A DNA stretch of 64,000 bases from Tabrizicola_A sp964393035 (GTDB lineage: Bacteria; Pseudomonadota; Alphaproteobacteria; Rhodobacterales; Rhodobacteraceae), in the NCBI GenBank assembly GCA_964393035.1, contig CAYMRX010000002.1, forward strand, positions 372,001 to 436,000. Reading direction: 5' to 3'. Shown here piece by piece: positions 1-7,003 of the stretch. The position numbers were made by a program, and so were the translations under genes. Within the stretch, counting starts at the first letter, position 1. The number at the start of each line of letters is the position of its first letter. The notes under the pieces were generated by a model that worked only from the letters and a program-made list of their open reading frames with translations, was not told where the DNA came from and made no database searches.

Positions 1-244
1 GCACGCGGCCGATGAAGGCCGTCTTCAGGCCCATATTGCCCAGACCGGCCAAGGAATTCGCAACCGACCCGCCGGGCGCCTGCACCCGGTCCTTCATCGC
101 GGCGTAAAGGAGTTCCCCCCGCTCGCGTTCGACCAGTTGCATGATGCCCCGCTCGATGCCCATCATCTCAAGAAAGGACTCATCGGCTTGGGTGATCACA
201 TCGACAATCGCATTGCCGATGCCGACAACCTGATACTTCTTCAT
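1..244 (-). CDS. PfkB-family sugar/nucleoside kinase, probably adenosine kinase (N-terminal part)
   Basis: Only the first 81 codons lie in the window; the rest runs off the left edge. The N-terminus begins MKKYQVVGIGNAIVDVI and continues to APGGSVANSLAGLG, the Gly-rich substrate-binding signature of the ribokinase/PfkB fold. The family phosphorylates sugars or nucleosides with ATP in the cytoplasm. The style best matches alphaproteobacterial adenosine kinase (adenosine salvage to AMP), but the catalytic GAGD motif is outside the window. The ATG overlaps the nth stop as ATGA, so it is translationally coupled to nth. Family assignment is firm; substrate is inference. Confidence 0.8.
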   Translation of the reverse strand, partial: MKKYQVVGIGNAIVDVITQADESFLEMMGIERGIMQLVERERGELLYAAMKDRVQAPGGSVANSLAGLGNMGLKTAFIGRV

Positions 245-885
245 AGGGTCTTGTCCTCGAACTGGCAGTCATCGCGGATCGGGCAGATGCCGCATTTGGG
301 TTTGCGCGCGATGCAGATATAGCGGCCGTGCAGGATTAGCCAGTGGTGGGCGTGCTGCTGGTATTCGGCGGGAACGTTATCCTCAATTGCGCGCTCCACA
401 GCCCCTTCATCGCGGCCCGGCGCAATGCCCGTACGGTTGCCGACCCGGAAGATATGGGTGTCAACGGCCTGCGCGGGCTGGTGGAACCACATGTTCAACA
501 CCACATTCGCCGTCTTGCGCCCGACACCCGGCAAGGATTGCAGCGCCGCGCGAGAGGATGGCACCTCGCCGCCGAACTCATCCAGCAAGAGCTGGCACAG
601 CCTGATGACATTCTTGGCCTTGTTGCGGAACAACCCGATGGTCTTGATATGCTGGGTCACGCCCTCCTCCCCCAGCGCCAGCATCTTGGCAGGGGTATCG
701 GCGATCTCGAACAGATGCTTGGTGGCCCTGTTCACGCCCGCATCCGTCGCCTGCGCCGACAGCGCCACCGCGACCACAAGGGTAAAGGCGTTGGTGTGGT
801 GCAATTCGCCCTTCGGTTCGGCTTCAATCTCTTGAAACCGGGCGAAGATGCGGCGCATCGCGGAATAGGGAAGCTGTTTGGCCAT
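241..885 (-). CDS. nth: Endonuclease III (base-excision repair DNA glycosylase/AP lyase)
   Basis: A 214-residue protein, the usual family length. It removes oxidised pyrimidines and nicks the abasic site. Visible signatures are the helix-hairpin-helix LPGVGRKTANVVLN with the catalytic Lys in GRKTA, the catalytic Asp in VDTHIFRV, and a C-terminal 4Fe-4S loop C-x6-C-x2-C-x5-C (CIARKPKCGICPIRDDC). The start MAKQLPYS at 885 is preferred to an in-frame upstream ATG because homologs begin here. It is upstream of the PfkB kinase gene, overlapping it by 4 bp. Divergent from ada, so two DNA-repair genes share this intergenic region. Confidence 0.95.
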   Translation of the reverse strand: MAKQLPYSAMRRIFARFQEIEAEPKGELHHTNAFTLVVAVALSAQATDAGVNRATKHLFEIADTPAKMLALGEEGVTQHIKTIGLFRNKAKNVIRLCQLLLDEFGGEVPSSRAALQSLPGVGRKTANVVLNMWFHQPAQAVDTHIFRVGNRTGIAPGRDEGAVERAIEDNVPAEYQQHAHHWLILHGRYICIARKPKCGICPIRDDCQFEDKTL

Positions 886-992
886 GGCCAAGCTATGCAC
901 CATCGCAGACCCGCCCCGCAACCGCTCATCCCGCAGGAAACGGGTCGCACGGGGCGCTTTGCTGGCCTATCGTCAGGCCAGAGGAGACTGCC

Positions 993-1865
993 ATGACCGA
1001 CCAAAGCCCAAGCTATCACTATGCCGTCATCGCCCGCGCCCTGCGCGAGATTGATGCGGGCGGGCCGGGCCTGACACTCGAAACCCTTGCCGCGCGCATC
1101 GGCCTGTCGCCCGCGCATTTCCAGCGCACCTTCAGCCAATGGGTCGGCGTCAGCCCCAAGGCCTATCAGCAATACCTGACGCTGGGCCATGCGCGCGACC
1201 TGCTGGCGCGGCGTTTTACCGTGCTGGAGGCGGCCCAAGAGGCGGGCCTTTCAGGCGGTGGACGGCTGCATGATCTGTTCCTCAAATGGGAAGCCATGAG
1301 CCCCGGCGAATTTGCCACCGGCGGCGCGGGGTTGGTGATCCGCTGGGGGCTGGCGCTGTCGCCCTTTGGCGAGACTGTGGTGATGGCCACCGAGAAGGGC
1401 ATCTGCGGCATGGGCTTCACGCAGGAAATGGGGTTGGAGGAAACCGTGGAAGACCTGATGCGCCGCTGGCCCGCCGCAGCCTTCCTGCGTGACGACACCG
1501 CAATCGCACCGCTGGCGGCGGCCGCCTTTGGCGCGGGCGAAACCCGGCTGCACCTGATCGGGGCGCCGTTTCAGATCAAGGTCTGGGAAGCCCTGCTGTC
1601 GATCCCCTCGGGCCATGTCACCACCTATTCCCAGATTGCCGGCGCCATCGGCCATGCCCGCGCGGTGCGGGCCGTCGGCACGGCGGTCGGGCGCAATCCG
1701 ATTTCGTTCCTGATTCCCTGCCACCGGGCGTTGCGCAAATCCGGTGGGCTTGGCGGCTATCACTGGGGCTTGCCCGTCAAACGCGCCATGCTGGCCTGGG
1801 AAGGGGCGCGGGCCGATGCGGCCGATGGGCAAGAACCTGCCCATGCCGGGCTTGCTATGGGATAA
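993..1865 (+). CDS. ada: Ada-like bifunctional AraC-type regulator / methylated-DNA-protein cysteine methyltransferase
   Basis: A 290-residue protein. Residues about 10-105 form an AraC-type HTH (SPAHFQRTFSQWVGVSPKAYQQ). The C-terminal half is an O6-methylguanine-DNA methyltransferase with the active-site IPCHRAL, Cys near residue 243, and the DNA-binding wing preceding it (GHVTTYSQIAGAIG). It would repair O6-alkylguanine by irreversible methyl transfer to its own Cys and probably activate repair genes. The N-terminal zinc-type Ada domain of E. coli Ada (Cys38 methyl-phosphotriester acceptor) is absent, so the classic methylation switch cannot operate the same way. A good SD (agaggagactgcc) precedes the ATG. 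Confidence 0.93.
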   Translation: MTDQSPSYHYAVIARALREIDAGGPGLTLETLAARIGLSPAHFQRTFSQWVGVSPKAYQQYLTLGHARDLLARRFTVLEAAQEAGLSGGGRLHDLFLKWEAMSPGEFATGGAGLVIRWGLALSPFGETVVMATEKGICGMGFTQEMGLEETVEDLMRRWPAAAFLRDDTAIAPLAAAAFGAGETRLHLIGAPFQIKVWEALLSIPSGHVTTYSQIAGAIGHARAVRAVGTAVGRNPISFLIPCHRALRKSGGLGGYHWGLPVKRAMLAWEGARADAADGQEPAHAGLAMG

Positions 1866-1932
1866 CAGGCGGAAGCCTGCTATATCAGACACATGGGCGC
1901 ATCGCGCCGAACCCATTTTCATGAGGCCAAGC

Positions 1933-2589
1933 ATGACTTTCAAAACCCCTCTGATTCTCGCCACCTTGGGCGCACTGTCGCTTTCGGCCTGCGTCGATCC
2001 CAACGCCTATCCGAATGACCCGAACGCCCGCACCAAGAATGGCGCAGTGCTGGGGGGGCTGCTGGGGGCCGCGGCGGGCGTCGCCGTTTCGGGCGATGGG
2101 GATGAGTTTAAAGGCGCGCTTCTGGGCGGGGCCTTGGGTGCTGCGACCGGGGCGGCCATCGGTTCGGACCTTGATCGGCAAGCGGCGGAACTGCGCGGCT
2201 CGCTGTCGTCAAACATCTCGGTCACCAATATGGGCGACTATCTGGTTGTGAACATGCCGCAAGACCTGCTGTTCGCCACCGACAGCGCCTATCTGTCGGG
2301 CAATCTGGTCGGTGATCTGCGGGCCGTCGCGAACAGCCTGATGAAATATCCCAACTCCAACATCGAGGTCATCGGCCACACCGACAATGTCGGCGGGGCC
2401 GCTTACAACCAAGACCTGTCGCAGCGCCGCGCCGTCGCCGTGGCCGAAGTGCTGCGCAACTCGGGCGTACCCTCGGGCCGGATTGCCACCTATGGCCGGG
2501 GCGAGGATGCGCCTGTTGCCTCGAACCAGACCGATTATGGCCGCGCGCAGAACCGCCGGGTCGAAATCATCATCCGCCCAACACGCTGA
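1933..2589 (+). CDS. OmpA-family outer-membrane lipoprotein with glycine-zipper domain (YiaD-like)
   Basis: A 218-residue exported lipoprotein. The N-terminus MTFKTPLILATLGALSLSAC has a signal peptide with lipobox LSAC, so the mature protein starts with a lipidated Cys. Residues about 38-80 are glycine zipper repeats (GAVLGGLLGAAAG, GALLGGALGAATGAAIGSD). The C-terminal 110 residues form an OmpA-like peptidoglycan-binding domain (IEVIGHTDNVGGAAYNQDLSQRRA and NRRVEIIIRP). It probably tethers the outer membrane to peptidoglycan. The ATG at 1933 has a gagg SD; an in-frame ATG at 1921 would add four residues. It ends just before a strong terminator. Confidence 0.92.
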   Translation: MTFKTPLILATLGALSLSACVDPNAYPNDPNARTKNGAVLGGLLGAAAGVAVSGDGDEFKGALLGGALGAATGAAIGSDLDRQAAELRGSLSSNISVTNMGDYLVVNMPQDLLFATDSAYLSGNLVGDLRAVANSLMKYPNSNIEVIGHTDNVGGAAYNQDLSQRRAVAVAEVLRNSGVPSGRIATYGRGEDAPVASNQTDYGRAQNRRVEIIIRPTR

Positions 2590-2612
2590 TCCGCTGGCGG
2601 GTGGAACGAGAA

Positions 2613-2638
2613 AAGGGCCGGGGGAAGCTCCGGCCCTT
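2613..2638 (+). terminator. Rho-independent-like terminator after the OmpA lipoprotein gene
   Basis: Perfect 9-bp inverted repeat AAGGGCCGG / CCGGCCCTT around an 8-nt loop, followed by cttcatt. It lies 23 bp after the stop codon. The U-rich tail is short, so strength is uncertain. Confidence 0.7.
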
Positions 2639-2694
2639 CTTCATTGAAACCTAATAGCAACTGGCCCTATGTTCACTCCAAGAAGGAGGGGGCC

Positions 2695-3468
2695 ATGCCG
2701 TTCCAGAAGATCGAAACCGAAAAGCTCTCGCAGAGTGTGGTTCATCAGATCGCGCTTTTGATCTTGCGCGGCATCTTGCGCCCCGGCGAACGCCTTCCGG
2801 CAGAACGTGATCTTGCCGAACGTCTGGGCATCTCGCGCCCCAGCCTGCGCGAAGCCGTGGCCGAGTTGCAAGACCGCGGGCTGCTCATGCCCAAACCGAA
2901 CGCGGGGATCTTTGTTGCCGATGAGGTGCTTGGCTCGGCCTTTTCACCGGCCCTGATCGACCTTTTCTCCAGTCATGAAGAAGCGGTGTTCGACTATATC
3001 GCCTTCCGCCGTGACATGGAGGGGCTGGCCGCTGAACGCGCCGCCCAGTTCGGCAGCAACATTGATCTTGAAGTGATCGACACCGTCTTTCGCAAGATGG
3101 AGGCGGCGCATCAAAAGCGCGACCCGACCGACGAAGCCGCGTTGGACGCCAGCTTTCACATGGCGATCATCGAGACAAGCCACAATGTCGTCATGCTGCA
3201 CATGATGCGGTCGATCTATGATCTGTTGCGGCAGGGCGTGTTTTACAATCGACAAGTGATGTTCAAGAACCGCCTGACCCGCGACATGCTGTTGAACCAG
3301 CATCGTGCGATCAACGCGGCCATTCAAACGCGGGATCCAAGAGCCGCCCGCGCGGCCGTCGAGGTGCATCTGGATTACGTCAAGCAAGCCATGACTGACC
3401 ATATCCGGGCGGCGCAAAACGATGCGGTTGCCCTGCAACGCCTGCATCACGAAAAGAACCGGCCATAA
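2695..3468 (+). CDS. FadR/GntR-family transcriptional regulator with FCD ligand domain
   Basis: A 257-residue regulator. The N-terminal winged HTH shows the GntR signature (LILRGILRPGERLPAERDLA, RLGISRPSLREAVAELQDRG). The C-terminal alpha-helical FCD domain spans about residues 90-240, with an acidic and His-rich metal-binding pattern (Asp in FRRDMEG, His in DASFHMAI, His in HRAINAAI). This architecture is shared by PdhR, LldR and GlcC repressors of organic-acid pathways; the ligand cannot be told from sequence. The ATG at 2695 follows a strong aggaggggg SD. It is monocistronic, bounded by hairpin terminators on both sides. Confidence 0.9.
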   Translation: MPFQKIETEKLSQSVVHQIALLILRGILRPGERLPAERDLAERLGISRPSLREAVAELQDRGLLMPKPNAGIFVADEVLGSAFSPALIDLFSSHEEAVFDYIAFRRDMEGLAAERAAQFGSNIDLEVIDTVFRKMEAAHQKRDPTDEAALDASFHMAIIETSHNVVMLHMMRSIYDLLRQGVFYNRQVMFKNRLTRDMLLNQHRAINAAIQTRDPRAARAAVEVHLDYVKQAMTDHIRAAQNDAVALQRLHHEKNRP

Positions 3469-3473
3469 AAAAA

Positions 3474-3497
3474 GCCCCGGAAAACCGGGGCCATTTT
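3474..3497 (+). terminator. Terminator after the FCD regulator gene
   Basis: Stem GCCCCGG / CCGGGGC with an AAAA loop, followed by cattttc, 5 bp after the stop codon. The upstream A-run could also give a T-run on the opposite strand, so it may work in both directions between convergent genes. Confidence 0.75.
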
Positions 3498-3551
3498 CAA
3501 GCTTTGGGCTGGCTTACAACCTGTCAGGTTTTCTTTAGTACCGGCCTTATC

Positions 3552-3590
3552 AAAAAGCGCGCTCGAGCCTATGCGAGAGACAGCGCTTTT
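3552..3590 (-). terminator. Terminator of the ATP synthase F0 operon
   Basis: On the minus strand AAAAGCGC is followed by a partly paired middle (CTCG/CGAG) and then GCGCTTTTT, giving an 8-bp outer stem with a T-run. It sits 25 bp after the atpF stop codon. Confidence 0.7.
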
Positions 3591-3615
3591 CGCTTCAACT
3601 CAAACCTGACACGCT

Positions 3616-4173
3616 TCAGTGCAGCTTTGCTTCCACTTGCGCAATCGCCGCGTCGATCGAGGCACTTGCAGCTTCAGCGGTGGTCTGCTTGGCCAGAATC
3701 TCGGTCGCGGCAGCGATGGCCACGGTCACGGCCTTTTCACGCACCTGACGCAGGGCGCTGGCCTCGGCGCTGGCGATCTGGTCTTCGGCTGCCGCAACAC
3801 GGCGGGCAATCGAGGCTTTCAGATCTTCCTTGGCCTGCTTGGCCGCGTTCAACGCCTCATCCTTGGCCGCAGCCACGATGCGCTCGGATTGCTCCTGCAC
3901 CTCTTTCTGCTTCTTTTCATAAGAAGACAGCAGGGCGCGGGCTTCTTCGCGCAGGGCCTTGGCCTCAGCAAGCTCGGCCTTGATCTGGTTGGCACGGGCA
4001 TCCAGCATCGCACCGATCTTGGCCGGAGCCTTGGCCCAGAGCAGGATGGCGACGAACACCAGGAACGAGATCATCACCACAAAGTTGGTGTTGCGCAGCG
4101 ACAGGAACGGACCACCCGACGCAAAGGCCGGGCTGGCCGTCAGCATGAGAAGGGGAAGGATCAGTTTTTTCAT
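3616..4173 (-). CDS. atpF: F0F1 ATP synthase subunit b
   Basis: A 185-residue peripheral-stalk subunit that links the membrane a subunit to F1. It begins with a hydrophobic, signal-like segment (MKKLILPLLMLTASPAFA), followed by a membrane helix (FVVMISFLVFVAILLWAKAP). The rest is a long charged coiled coil rich in Ala, Glu, Lys and Arg up to the C-terminus, as expected for b. It is the last gene of atpI-atpB-atpE-atpF'-atpF; only 4 nt separate it from atpF'. An N-terminal signal-like segment before the membrane helix is an alphaproteobacterial habit of this subunit (family knowledge). Confidence 0.95.
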   Translation of the reverse strand: MKKLILPLLMLTASPAFASGGPFLSLRNTNFVVMISFLVFVAILLWAKAPAKIGAMLDARANQIKAELAEAKALREEARALLSSYEKKQKEVQEQSERIVAAAKDEALNAAKQAKEDLKASIARRVAAAEDQIASAEASALRQVREKAVTVAIAAATEILAKQTTAEAASASIDAAIAQVEAKLH

Positions 4174-4177
4174 AGCC

Positions 4178-4723
4178 TTACCCTTTCAGCGCGGCAGTCA
4201 CGGCAGCGGTCACAGTCCGGGCATCGGCCTTACCACCCAAGGCGGTGACCAATTCCTTCGCCGTGTCTTTCGCCACTTCGGTGACGGCTTCCATCGCGCC
4301 AGCACGGATTTCCGCGATGCGCTTTTCGGATTCCGCAGCCTTGGCGGCAATCTCGGCGTCAGCCTTGGCCAAAGCCTTGTCCAGATCCTTCTGGATATCC
4401 GCCTTGGTAGCCGCCACGATCTTGGACGCCTCTGCGCGGGCCGAAATCAGCGCGTCATTATAAGCCTTTTCGGCACCGACGGCCTTTTGCTTCAGCTCTT
4501 CGGCCGCAGCAAGGTCATTGGTGATCGTGCCCTTCCGCTCGGCCAGAACCGAGCCGATGCGCGGCAGCGCCACGCGCGACAGCACAAAGTAGATCACGAC
4601 GAGCGTGACCAGAAGCCAGAAAATCTGGTTCGGGAAGGTCGAGAAGTCCAACTGAGGCATCCCTGCCCCCGAAGCTTCTGCCGCCCCATGCGCCACTTCC
4701 GCAGCGGTGGTTTCGGTCGTCAT
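4178..4723 (-). CDS. atpF': F0F1 ATP synthase subunit b'
   Basis: A 181-residue second stalk subunit. After an Ala/Glu-rich leader there is the FPNQIFWLLVTLVVIYFVLS membrane helix, then RVALPRIGSVLAERKGTITNDL, the conserved junction of b/b' proteins, and a long coiled coil. Photosynthetic and related alphaproteobacteria use a b/b' heterodimer instead of a b homodimer, and both genes are present here side by side. Weakly separated from atpE by an 89-bp gap that carries a strong hairpin. Confidence 0.94.
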   Translation of the reverse strand: MTTETTAAEVAHGAAEASGAGMPQLDFSTFPNQIFWLLVTLVVIYFVLSRVALPRIGSVLAERKGTITNDLAAAEELKQKAVGAEKAYNDALISARAEASKIVAATKADIQKDLDKALAKADAEIAAKAAESEKRIAEIRAGAMEAVTEVAKDTAKELVTALGGKADARTVTAAVTAALKG

Positions 4724-4755
4724 ATCTTCGTCCTCCGTCGGACCCTTTGGGAAAT

Positions 4756-4790
4756 TCAGGGATGCGGGCGGGTTAGGCCTGCATCCCTGA
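4756..4790 (-). other. Intercistronic hairpin between atpE and atpF'
   Basis: A perfect 10-bp inverted repeat (TCAGGGATGC / GCATCCCTGA) whose stem can extend four more pairs inward with one G-U pair. In the operon transcript it lies about 20 nt after the atpE stop and before atpF'. There is no T-run, so it is more likely an mRNA-stabilising or processing hairpin than a full terminator. The c subunit is needed in several-fold excess over b and b', which such a hairpin could support. Confidence 0.6.
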
Positions 4791-4812
4791 CCGTAAGGAT
4801 GCGAGCGTCAGA

Positions 4813-5052
4813 TCAGACTGCGAACATCAGCAGAAGCGCGACGAGGAACGAGAAGATCCCCAGAGCTTCGGCGAAGGCCAGACCGATGAAGAGGGTCGCG
4901 GTTTGCGAACCAGCGGCCGACGGGTTGCGCAGCGCACCCGCCAGGAAGTTGCCGGCGACATTGCCAACACCGATAGCGGCGGCGCCCGAACCGATGGCGG
5001 CCAGACCGGCACCGATGAATTTGCCCATTGCGGCTGCTGCTGCGATTTCCAT
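4813..5052 (-). CDS. atpE: F0F1 ATP synthase subunit c (proteolipid)
   Basis: A 79-residue hairpin of two membrane helices. The first is Gly/Ala rich (IGAGLAAIGSGAAAIGVG); the polar loop is LRNPSA, matching the RQP-type loop that touches F1; the second helix carries the proton-binding Glu in LAFAEALGIFSF (about residue 61). It assembles into the rotating c-ring. Length and motifs are fully typical. The start has a good SD (gaaggagaaga). It precedes the intercistronic hairpin. Confidence 0.97.
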   Translation of the reverse strand: MEIAAAAAMGKFIGAGLAAIGSGAAAIGVGNVAGNFLAGALRNPSAAGSQTATLFIGLAFAEALGIFSFLVALLLMFAV

Positions 5053-5102
5053 GTGTCTTCTCCTTACGATGGAATAGTCAGTTTGAGTGTCCGGCCTGCG
5101 GA

Positions 5103-5903
5103 TCAGTGCCCCGGATGGAGCGCGTCTTTCAGATAGACGCAGGCCAGAATGGTGAACACGTAGGCCTGAATGAAGGCCACGAGAACTTCGAGTGCGTAGA
5201 TCGCGGTGATCGCCAGGATCGAAACCGGGGTCACGACATAGCCGATGGCCGACATCAGAACCAAGGGCGCAAAGGCCGCGAACACTTTCATGACGGCGTG
5301 GCCTGCCATGATGTTGCCGGCAAGACGGATCGAATGGCTGACCGGGCGGACGAAGTAGGAAATCACTTCGATCACCGCGATGATCGGGCGCAGGATCAAG
5401 GGCGCATCCGACATCCAGAATAGGCCGAGGAAATGCGCGCCATTCTTGGCAAAGCCCAGAAGCGTGACGAAGATGAAGAAGCCAAAGCCCAAGATCGCGG
5501 TGACAGCGATATGGCTCGTCGGCGTGAAGGAGCCGGGCAGAAGGCCCAGCATGTTGGCCGACAGGATGAACAGGAACAGCGTCATGATCAGCGGGAAGAA
5601 CTTGGCGCCATCATGGCCGGCCACGTCCTCAACCATCTTGTAGACAAAGCCGTAAGCCATTTCGCCGACGGATTGCAAACGCGACGGGATCAGCGCGCGG
5701 CCCTTGGAGCCGAACACAAAGACCACCAGAATGGCGACAATCGCCAAGGCCATCCACAGGGTGGCATTGGTGGGGGTGTACCATTCGATCGGGCCTTCGC
5801 CGAACAGACGGGTGATCTTGAACTGGTCCAACGGATGGAAAGCCAGACCTGCCCCTTGTTCCGCCCCGTGTTCAACAGCTTCTTCAGTCGCCACGTCCGT
5901 CAT
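5103..5903 (-). CDS. atpB: F0F1 ATP synthase subunit a
   Basis: A 266-residue polytopic membrane protein that forms the proton half-channels against the c-ring. The conserved SIRLAGNIMAGH carries the essential Arg, and further helices include LEVLVAFIQAYVFTILACVYL near the C-terminus. The start overlaps the end of atpI by 20 bp, which indicates translational coupling. Confidence 0.97.
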   Translation of the reverse strand: MTDVATEEAVEHGAEQGAGLAFHPLDQFKITRLFGEGPIEWYTPTNATLWMALAIVAILVVFVFGSKGRALIPSRLQSVGEMAYGFVYKMVEDVAGHDGAKFFPLIMTLFLFILSANMLGLLPGSFTPTSHIAVTAILGFGFFIFVTLLGFAKNGAHFLGLFWMSDAPLILRPIIAVIEVISYFVRPVSHSIRLAGNIMAGHAVMKVFAAFAPLVLMSAIGYVVTPVSILAITAIYALEVLVAFIQAYVFTILACVYLKDALHPGH

Positions 5904-6225
5904 CCTCTTTTTCAGCCGCCTTGGCAGCCCGTCTCATCTCGACTTCCTTCGCCGAGCGCAGCATGGTTTTCACACCCGCCGCGAGCCCCGCGAAGATGAA
6001 CAGCACCAAAAACAGCGGCATGGTCCCCAAAAACCGGTCCAGCCCGTATCCGATGCCAAAACCGATCGCCAGACCGGCCACAAGCTCGATCACCATACGC
6101 CACGCCAACTGCGCCTGCGTATACTGATCCTCCTTGGGATTGGGCGGCGGATTGACCGCGCCCTTCGCCTCGGCAATCCGCTTTTCCAACGCTTGAAGTC
6201 GCGCGCGGTCAGCCTCAGTCACCAT
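5884..6225 (-). CDS. atpI: ATP synthase-associated protein AtpI
   Basis: A 113-residue membrane protein. Two hydrophobic helices (MVIELVAGLAIGFGIGYGLD and LFLVLFIFAGLAAGVKTML) lie between a charged N-terminal helix and a charged tail rich in Lys/Glu. AtpI assists c-ring assembly and may carry Mg2+ (family knowledge). It is first in the F0 operon, as usual, and overlaps atpB by 20 bp. Confidence 0.92.
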   Translation of the reverse strand: MVTEADRARLQALEKRIAEAKGAVNPPPNPKEDQYTQAQLAWRMVIELVAGLAIGFGIGYGLDRFLGTMPLFLVLFIFAGLAAGVKTMLRSAKEVEMRRAAKAAEKEDDGRGD

Positions 6226-6254
6226 GGCAAAACGCCCCTTCGGAAGTTGGCCAT

Positions 6255-6283
6255 GACCTAACGGGCGCCGGGATATGAGTCAA
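6255..6283 (-). promoter_or_regulatory. Candidate sigma-70 promoter of the F0 operon
   Basis: On the minus strand TTGACT, a 17-bp spacer and TAGGTC, ending 30 bp before the atpI start. The -35 is near consensus, the -10 moderate. Prediction by eye only. Confidence 0.5.
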
Positions 6284-6407
6284 TATGGCGAAAGCCGTGC
6301 CGACGCAGGCATAACCCACTGTAAAACATAAACTTTCCATTTTTCCAGTCACCCGATCACCTCGCCCAGCCGCTTTCCCCTTGCCTTTTCGTCATTCAAC
6401 CATCCGG

Positions 6408-6436
6408 TTGACGATTACGCCCAGCCCCCCGATAGT
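6408..6436 (+). promoter_or_regulatory. Candidate promoter of the ArsR-type gene, possibly giving a leaderless mRNA
   Basis: TTGACG, a 17-bp spacer and GATAGT. The -10 ends 6 nt before the ATG at 6443, so transcription would begin at or next to the start codon. No SD is visible upstream of the ATG, which agrees with leaderless translation. Confidence 0.45.
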
Positions 6437-6442
6437 CACGCC

Positions 6443-6802
6443 ATGCCGCATCCGCTTGACATGACCTTCGCCGCCCTTGCCGACCCGACCCGCCGGGCCA
6501 TTCTGGCCATGCTGCTGGAAGATGACATGGCAGTGACCGATGTGGCCGAACCCTTCGAAATCAGCCTCGCCGCGATCTCGAAACATCTCGGCATCCTCGC
6601 CGAGGCCGGACTCATCAGCCGCGAAAAGCGCGGCCGGGTGATCTGGTGCAAACTGGAACCCGACGCCCTGCGCGCCGCAAGCGTCTGGATGCAGGGCTTT
6701 GGCCAGTTCGACCCGGTAGACCTTGACGCCTTCGAACAGTTTCTTGAGGCCGAACTGACCGACCCCGATCTGCATCTTGGCGAAAACACCCTCGGGGGGT
6801 GA
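6443..6802 (+). CDS. ArsR/SmtB-family transcriptional regulator
   Basis: A 119-residue winged-HTH protein. The core is FAALADPTRRAILAMLL, then the recognition helix region FEISLAAISKHLGILAEAGL and the wing REKRGRVIWCKLEPDALR, all typical of ArsR. There is no Cys-Val-Cys metal-binding motif; the single Cys is in the wing, so it may sense something other than arsenic or cadmium. An SRPBCC partner gene, common beside this subtype, is missing. It is isolated between the divergent F0 operon and the convergent ABC operon. Confidence 0.88.
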   Translation: MPHPLDMTFAALADPTRRAILAMLLEDDMAVTDVAEPFEISLAAISKHLGILAEAGLISREKRGRVIWCKLEPDALRAASVWMQGFGQFDPVDLDAFEQFLEAELTDPDLHLGENTLGG

Positions 6803-7003
6803 AGCGCGTCAGGGGAGAAGGACGTAAATGGGAAGGGGCGGGTAAAGTTTGTTGGCGCTGATCAGGTGCATCCCCCATCGCCGGGACGGGCTCTTGAGAC
6901 GTCGCGCTCCTGCTTCAGCCACCGCGCCAGCGACGGCAACCCGCTGTCTCTCTCCCCCGTGCCCTGCCGCTGCTCGGCGCCAGCCGCACAGTTTCCCGTC
7001 CAA

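Noticed and set aside
6803..7003. Possible small gene between the ArsR gene and the ABC operon
   Set aside because: Short frames lack SDs and coding character; the 201-bp convergent gap seems empty.
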